NCBI GenBank assembly: GCA_913043005.1
Contig: CAJWKU010000013.1
Location: forward strand, 1-42,425
Reading direction: 5' to 3'
Source of the DNA: an uncultured Cryomorphaceae bacterium
Lineage (GTDB): Bacteria; Bacteroidota; Bacteroidia; Flavobacteriales; Schleiferiaceae
Length of the DNA stretch: 42,425 nt
Positions 39,700-42,425 of the stretch are shown piece after piece. How positions within the stretch are numbered: position 1 is the first letter of the stretch; each line of letters starts with the position of its first letter. The notes beneath the pieces are model-generated. The model was not told the DNA's origin. It saw only the letters and a program-made list of their open reading frames with translations, and searched no databases. Made by a program: the position numbers and the translations under genes.

Positions 39700-41088
39700 A
39701 TGCATTATGAATCTAACGTCCGGGAGCCTCTTATACTAGGTGATAAATCGTATACAGATATCACCAATGATATTGCTCGCCCTATTGAGACGAAAGCTCC
39801 AAGATTGTGGTGGATTGCCTTTTCAATAGCTTTAACTATGATGTTATGGGGCTTTGGCTGTATTGCATACACCATAGGTACTGGAATTGGTGTTTGGGGT
39901 TTGAATAAAACTGTTGGATGGGCTTGGGATATTACGAATTTTGTTTGGTGGGTAGGTATTGGCCATGCAGGTACTTTAATCTCCGCAGTTTTGCTCTTAT
40001 TTCGTCAAAAATGGAGAATGGCAATAAATCGTTCTGCAGAAGCAATGACAATCTTTTCTGTTATTCAAGCGGGTTTATTCCCATTGATTCACATGGGAAG
40101 GCTATGGTTAGCATATTGGGTATTTCCATTTCCAAATCAGTATGGCTCTCTTTGGGTGAATTTTAATTCCCCTTTACTCTGGGATGTATTTGCTATTTCA
40201 ACATACTTGACAGTATCAACTGTTTTTTGGTATACAGGTCTTATTCCTGATTTTGCAATGATTCGTGATAGAGCAATCAATCCTTTGCAAAAGCACATTT
40301 ATCGTATCCTTTCTTTTGGCTGGGGAGGCAAGGCTAAAGCATGGCAGAGATTTGAAGAAGTATCATTAGTTCTTGCAGGTCTGGCAACTCCACTTGTTTT
40401 ATCTGTTCATACAATTGTATCTATGGACTTTGCAACTTCAGTCATACCTGGTTGGCATACAACCATATTTCCTCCTTACTTCGTTGCTGGAGCAATTTTC
40501 TCAGGATTTGCTATGGTTAACACCCTTCTTTTAATAGTTCGGAAAATTTTTAAAATGGAAGACTATATAACAATTCAACATATTGAGATGATGAATATTG
40601 TTATCATGGTAACGGGTTCAATTGTTGGGGTGGCCTACATAACAGAACTTTTCATTGCCTGGTATTCAGGAGTTGAGTATGAGCAATATGCGTTTTTAAA
40701 TAGAGCAACTGGTCCTTATTGGTGGGCTTATTGGTCGATGATGACGTGTAATGTTTTTTCCCCCCAATTTATGTGGATAAAGCGTTTACGGACGAATCTT
40801 ATTTTTACTTTTCTTATTTCCATTGTTGTTAATATTGGTATGTGGTTTGAAAGGTTTGTGATTATTGTAACTTCTTTACACCGTGACTATTTGCCTTCTT
40901 CGTGGGCAATGTTTTCACCAACATTTGTCGACATAGGAATATTTTTAGGAACGATAGGCTTTTTCTTTGTGTTGTTTTTACTCTACGCCAGAACTTTCCC
41001 AGTGATTGCTCAGGCTGAATTGAAAACAATTTTAAAATCTTCAGGGGACTCCCAGAAACAACATCACGATCCAAATGATACACACTGA
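39700..41088 (+). CDS. actC: Alternative complex III quinol-binding membrane subunit ActC (NrfD/PsrC-like)
   Basis: This 462-residue polytopic protein has about ten transmembrane helices, as in the NrfD/PsrC family. Seen are LWWIAFSIALTMMLWGFGC, NFVWWVGIGHAGTLISAVLL, a helix with LFPLIHMGRLWLAYWVFPFP, SVHTIVSMDFATSVIPGWHT, and VVNIGMWFERFVIIVTSLHR. ActC binds menaquinol at the periplasmic side and belongs to the proton-conducting unit. It starts 17 bases after actB, with a purine-rich AGGG a few bases before the ATG. Confidence 0.95.
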   Translation: MHYESNVREPLILGDKSYTDITNDIARPIETKAPRLWWIAFSIALTMMLWGFGCIAYTIGTGIGVWGLNKTVGWAWDITNFVWWVGIGHAGTLISAVLLLFRQKWRMAINRSAEAMTIFSVIQAGLFPLIHMGRLWLAYWVFPFPNQYGSLWVNFNSPLLWDVFAISTYLTVSTVFWYTGLIPDFAMIRDRAINPLQKHIYRILSFGWGGKAKAWQRFEEVSLVLAGLATPLVLSVHTIVSMDFATSVIPGWHTTIFPPYFVAGAIFSGFAMVNTLLLIVRKIFKMEDYITIQHIEMMNIVIMVTGSIVGVAYITELFIAWYSGVEYEQYAFLNRATGPYWWAYWSMMTCNVFSPQFMWIKRLRTNLIFTFLISIVVNIGMWFERFVIIVTSLHRDYLPSSWAMFSPTFVDIGIFLGTIGFFFVLFLLYARTFPVIAQAELKTILKSSGDSQKQHHDPNDTH

Positions 41089-41092
41089 TAAT

Positions 41093-41593
41093 ATGCCATT
41101 AATTAGAGCGATATATACAGATGATGATGTGGTATTATCAGCTGTAAAAACATTGCGCGAAAAAGGAATGAAAATCAAAGAAGTTTATTCTCCATTCCCT
41201 ATCCACGGACTAGACAAGGCATTAGGTCTCAAGGAGACTAGGATTGCCATGGCAGCTTTTATGTATGGATTATTTGGCTTAGCGGTTGCTGTAATATTGA
41301 CAGCTTACACCATGAACTTTGACTGGCCTCAAAATATCGGAGGGAAGCCAAGTATGACATGGGGTGCGAACATGCCAGCATTTGTTCCTATTTTATTTGA
41401 ATTAACAGTTTTTTTTGCTGCCCATTTAATGGTTTGGACTTTCATGATAATTAATGGACTATACCCCGGCGCAAAAGAACAGAATCCTGACCCTCGAACA
41501 ACTGATGATCATTTCATGATTGAGGTTCATTCAGTAAAAGGGGTAATAGATGTTTTAAAAGCATCTGGAGCAAAAGAAATTTCTGAAGCTTAA
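41093..41593 (+). CDS. actD: Alternative complex III membrane subunit ActD (DUF3341)
   Basis: About 166 residues from ATG 41093 (MPLIRAIYTDDDVVL). ATG 41075, which would overlap actC by 14 bases, is a possible alternative. A cytosolic domain with TDDDVVLSAVKTLREKG and VYSPFPIHGLDKALG is followed by two transmembrane helices (MAAFMYGLFGLAVAVILTAY and FVPILFELTVFFAAHLMVWT) and a C-terminal cytosolic tail with RTTDDHFMIEV. This is the DUF3341 family, always part of ACIII. Confidence 0.93.
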   Translation: MPLIRAIYTDDDVVLSAVKTLREKGMKIKEVYSPFPIHGLDKALGLKETRIAMAAFMYGLFGLAVAVILTAYTMNFDWPQNIGGKPSMTWGANMPAFVPILFELTVFFAAHLMVWTFMIINGLYPGAKEQNPDPRTTDDHFMIEVHSVKGVIDVLKASGAKEISEA

Positions 41594-41595
41594 GC

Positions 41596-42198
41596 ATGAT
41601 GATGAAATTAGATACACTTAAAATTATTTTAACTTCTAGTTTGTTAATTGGAGTTATGGTTTCTTGTAATAATGACAAAAAGACTCCAGGTTATACTTAT
41701 ATGGATGACATGTATCGATCACCGGCTATCAAAACATATGAACCTTCAGCAGATAACCCGAGAAAGACATCTTCATTAACTCCAGTGGAGGGAACTATCT
41801 CAAGAGGATATGTTCCTTATGATATACCAAATACAAATGCGGGTTATGAAGATTCAAAATCAAATACTTCGGTGCCAGCTTATTTTTCAGCTTTAGTTCC
41901 TCAAGAAGGAAAAGAATTATATGGTCAATTCTGTTCTCATTGCCATGGTGACAAAGGAGATGGAAATGGCATTCTTATGCAGCGTGAGAAAATTTTAGGT
42001 ATACCGGGATATGGTCGAGACCGCCTACCTGATATTACGGCAGGCTCTATCTATCATGTTATTATGCATGGGAAAAATAACATGGGCTCACATTCATCTC
42101 AATTGAATTACGATGAGCGTTGGAAAATAATCAAGTATGTCTTGAAGCTTCGGGAGGATCAATCTGTAATAGTGGCTGAGGCTACTGCTGCTAAATAA
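41596..42198 (+). CDS. actE: Alternative complex III monoheme cytochrome c lipoprotein ActE
   Basis: This 200-residue protein has a lipobox GVMVSC, so it should be lipid-anchored in the periplasm. An N-terminal segment with YTYMDDMYRSPAIKTYEPS is typical of ActE, and the cytochrome c domain has the heme site CSHCH (within LYGQFCSHCHGDKGDGNG) and a possible Met ligand in HGKNNMGSHSSQL. It passes electrons from ActA to the terminal oxidase. It begins 2 bases after actD and ends 4 bases before actF. Confidence 0.94.
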   Translation: MMMKLDTLKIILTSSLLIGVMVSCNNDKKTPGYTYMDDMYRSPAIKTYEPSADNPRKTSSLTPVEGTISRGYVPYDIPNTNAGYEDSKSNTSVPAYFSALVPQEGKELYGQFCSHCHGDKGDGNGILMQREKILGIPGYGRDRLPDITAGSIYHVIMHGKNNMGSHSSQLNYDERWKIIKYVLKLREDQSVIVAEATAAK

Positions 42199-42202
42199 TT
42201 TA

Positions 42203-42425
42203 ATGCTGAATACGATGTTTGTTTTCACTTCAAAAGCCAAAATTTTAGCTATATCTCTTACGCTCGTAGGTCTAATTATGTTAGTTATAGGATTTAATAC
42301 TCCGGTAACCCATAATTCACTCCAATCCCATGCTGAAGTTTCCCATGCTGGTGATTCTCATGCTGGTGATTCTCATGCTGGTGATTCTCATGCTGGTGAT
42401 TCTCATGCTGGTGATTCTCATGCTG
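42203..42425 (+). CDS. actF: Alternative complex III quinol-binding subunit ActF, N-terminal fragment with His-rich repeat
   Basis: Seventy-four codons are visible before the right edge. ATG at 42203 is chosen; the ATG at 42215 (MFVFTSKAKI) is an alternative. The sequence runs FVFTSKAKILAISLTLVGLIMLVIGF (a first transmembrane helix) and then a His-rich stretch, HNSLQSHAEVSHAGDS, repeated as HAGDS units to the edge. Other Bacteroidota ActF proteins have a long His-rich loop at the same place after the first helix. ActF is the second NrfD-like proton-conducting subunit of ACIII; nine or so helices are expected beyond the window. Confidence 0.85.
   Translation, partial: MLNTMFVFTSKAKILAISLTLVGLIMLVIGFNTPVTHNSLQSHAEVSHAGDSHAGDSHAGDSHAGDSHAGDSHA
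42344..42425 (+). repeat. 15-base tandem repeat (HAGDS coding), open at the window edge
   Basis: The unit CATGCTGGTGATTCT repeats perfectly from 42344 to 42425, five full copies plus seven bases. Each unit codes for His-Ala-Gly-Asp-Ser in frame with actF. The first imperfect unit before it reads SHAEV. The number of units beyond the edge is unknown and may be collapsed by assembly. Confidence 0.95.

Noticed and set aside
42344-42425. Short regular repeats resembling a CRISPR array
   Set aside because: The repeats are head-to-tail 15-mers without spacers and are in frame with actF, so this is a coding tandem repeat.

Overview
The window is AT-rich, gene-dense bacterial DNA that reads as a Bacteroidota chromosome, most likely from the Flavobacteriia or a neighbouring class. 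The signs are alternative complex III (act) genes with the usual Bacteroidota subunit layout, a TonB-dependent receptor with a carboxypeptidase-like domain, a PorV/PorQ-type barrel, type IX secretion (T9SS) C-terminal signals, and TAnnTTTG promoter elements with almost no Shine-Dalgarno sites. Both ends run into repeats: an exact 55-base repeat on the left and a 15-base tandem repeat on the right. The window is therefore probably a complete assembly contig broken at repeats. No tRNA, rRNA, IS element, prophage or CRISPR array was recognised, and no gene-free stretch exceeds 300 bases.

Left third (1-13220, all minus strand): a run of envelope and secreted proteins. A tightly packed seven-gene unit (13220 down to 1017; three junctions are ATGA overlaps) encodes a secreted endonuclease/exonuclease/phosphatase (EEP) enzyme, a large unrecognised surface protein, a T9SS cargo with probable OB-fold domains, a fibronectin-like lipoprotein, a TonB-dependent receptor, a PorV/PorQ-like barrel and a beta-propeller lipoprotein. 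A cupredoxin plus lamin-tail protein follows and runs off the left edge. Lamin-tail, OB-fold and EEP are the parts of single-chain extracellular nucleases of the ExeM type, here spread over separate genes beside an importer. A PhoB/PhoR-like two-component pair is divergent from the unit, and a 12-bp perfect inverted repeat lies between them. This is the best candidate for an undescribed system, possibly extracellular nucleic acid or phosphodiester scavenging.

Middle (13359-35191): mostly housekeeping. It holds the two-component pair, a tryptophan 2,3-dioxygenase, an M23 peptidase homologue whose third zinc ligand is Cys, leuS (minus), the ftsX-DUF3098-uppP-truB cluster followed by queA, two uncharacterised secreted proteins, rlmN, an iron-sulfur/electron-transfer cluster (Mrp/ApbC, NifU-like, ferredoxin-NADP reductase, 2Fe-2S ferredoxin), a YebC-family regulator, an S9 peptidase, two rhodaneses and a SPOR-domain protein.

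Right end (35324-42425): actA-actB-actC-actD-actE-actF of alternative complex III, the quinol:cytochrome c/oxidase oxidoreductase. ActF is cut by the window edge inside a His-rich HAGDS pentapeptide repeat.

Several plus-strand genes and leuS have a TAnnTTTG element only 4-7 bases before the start codon, which suggests leaderless transcripts. Three promoters share the same TTG-N21-TAnnTTTG layout.
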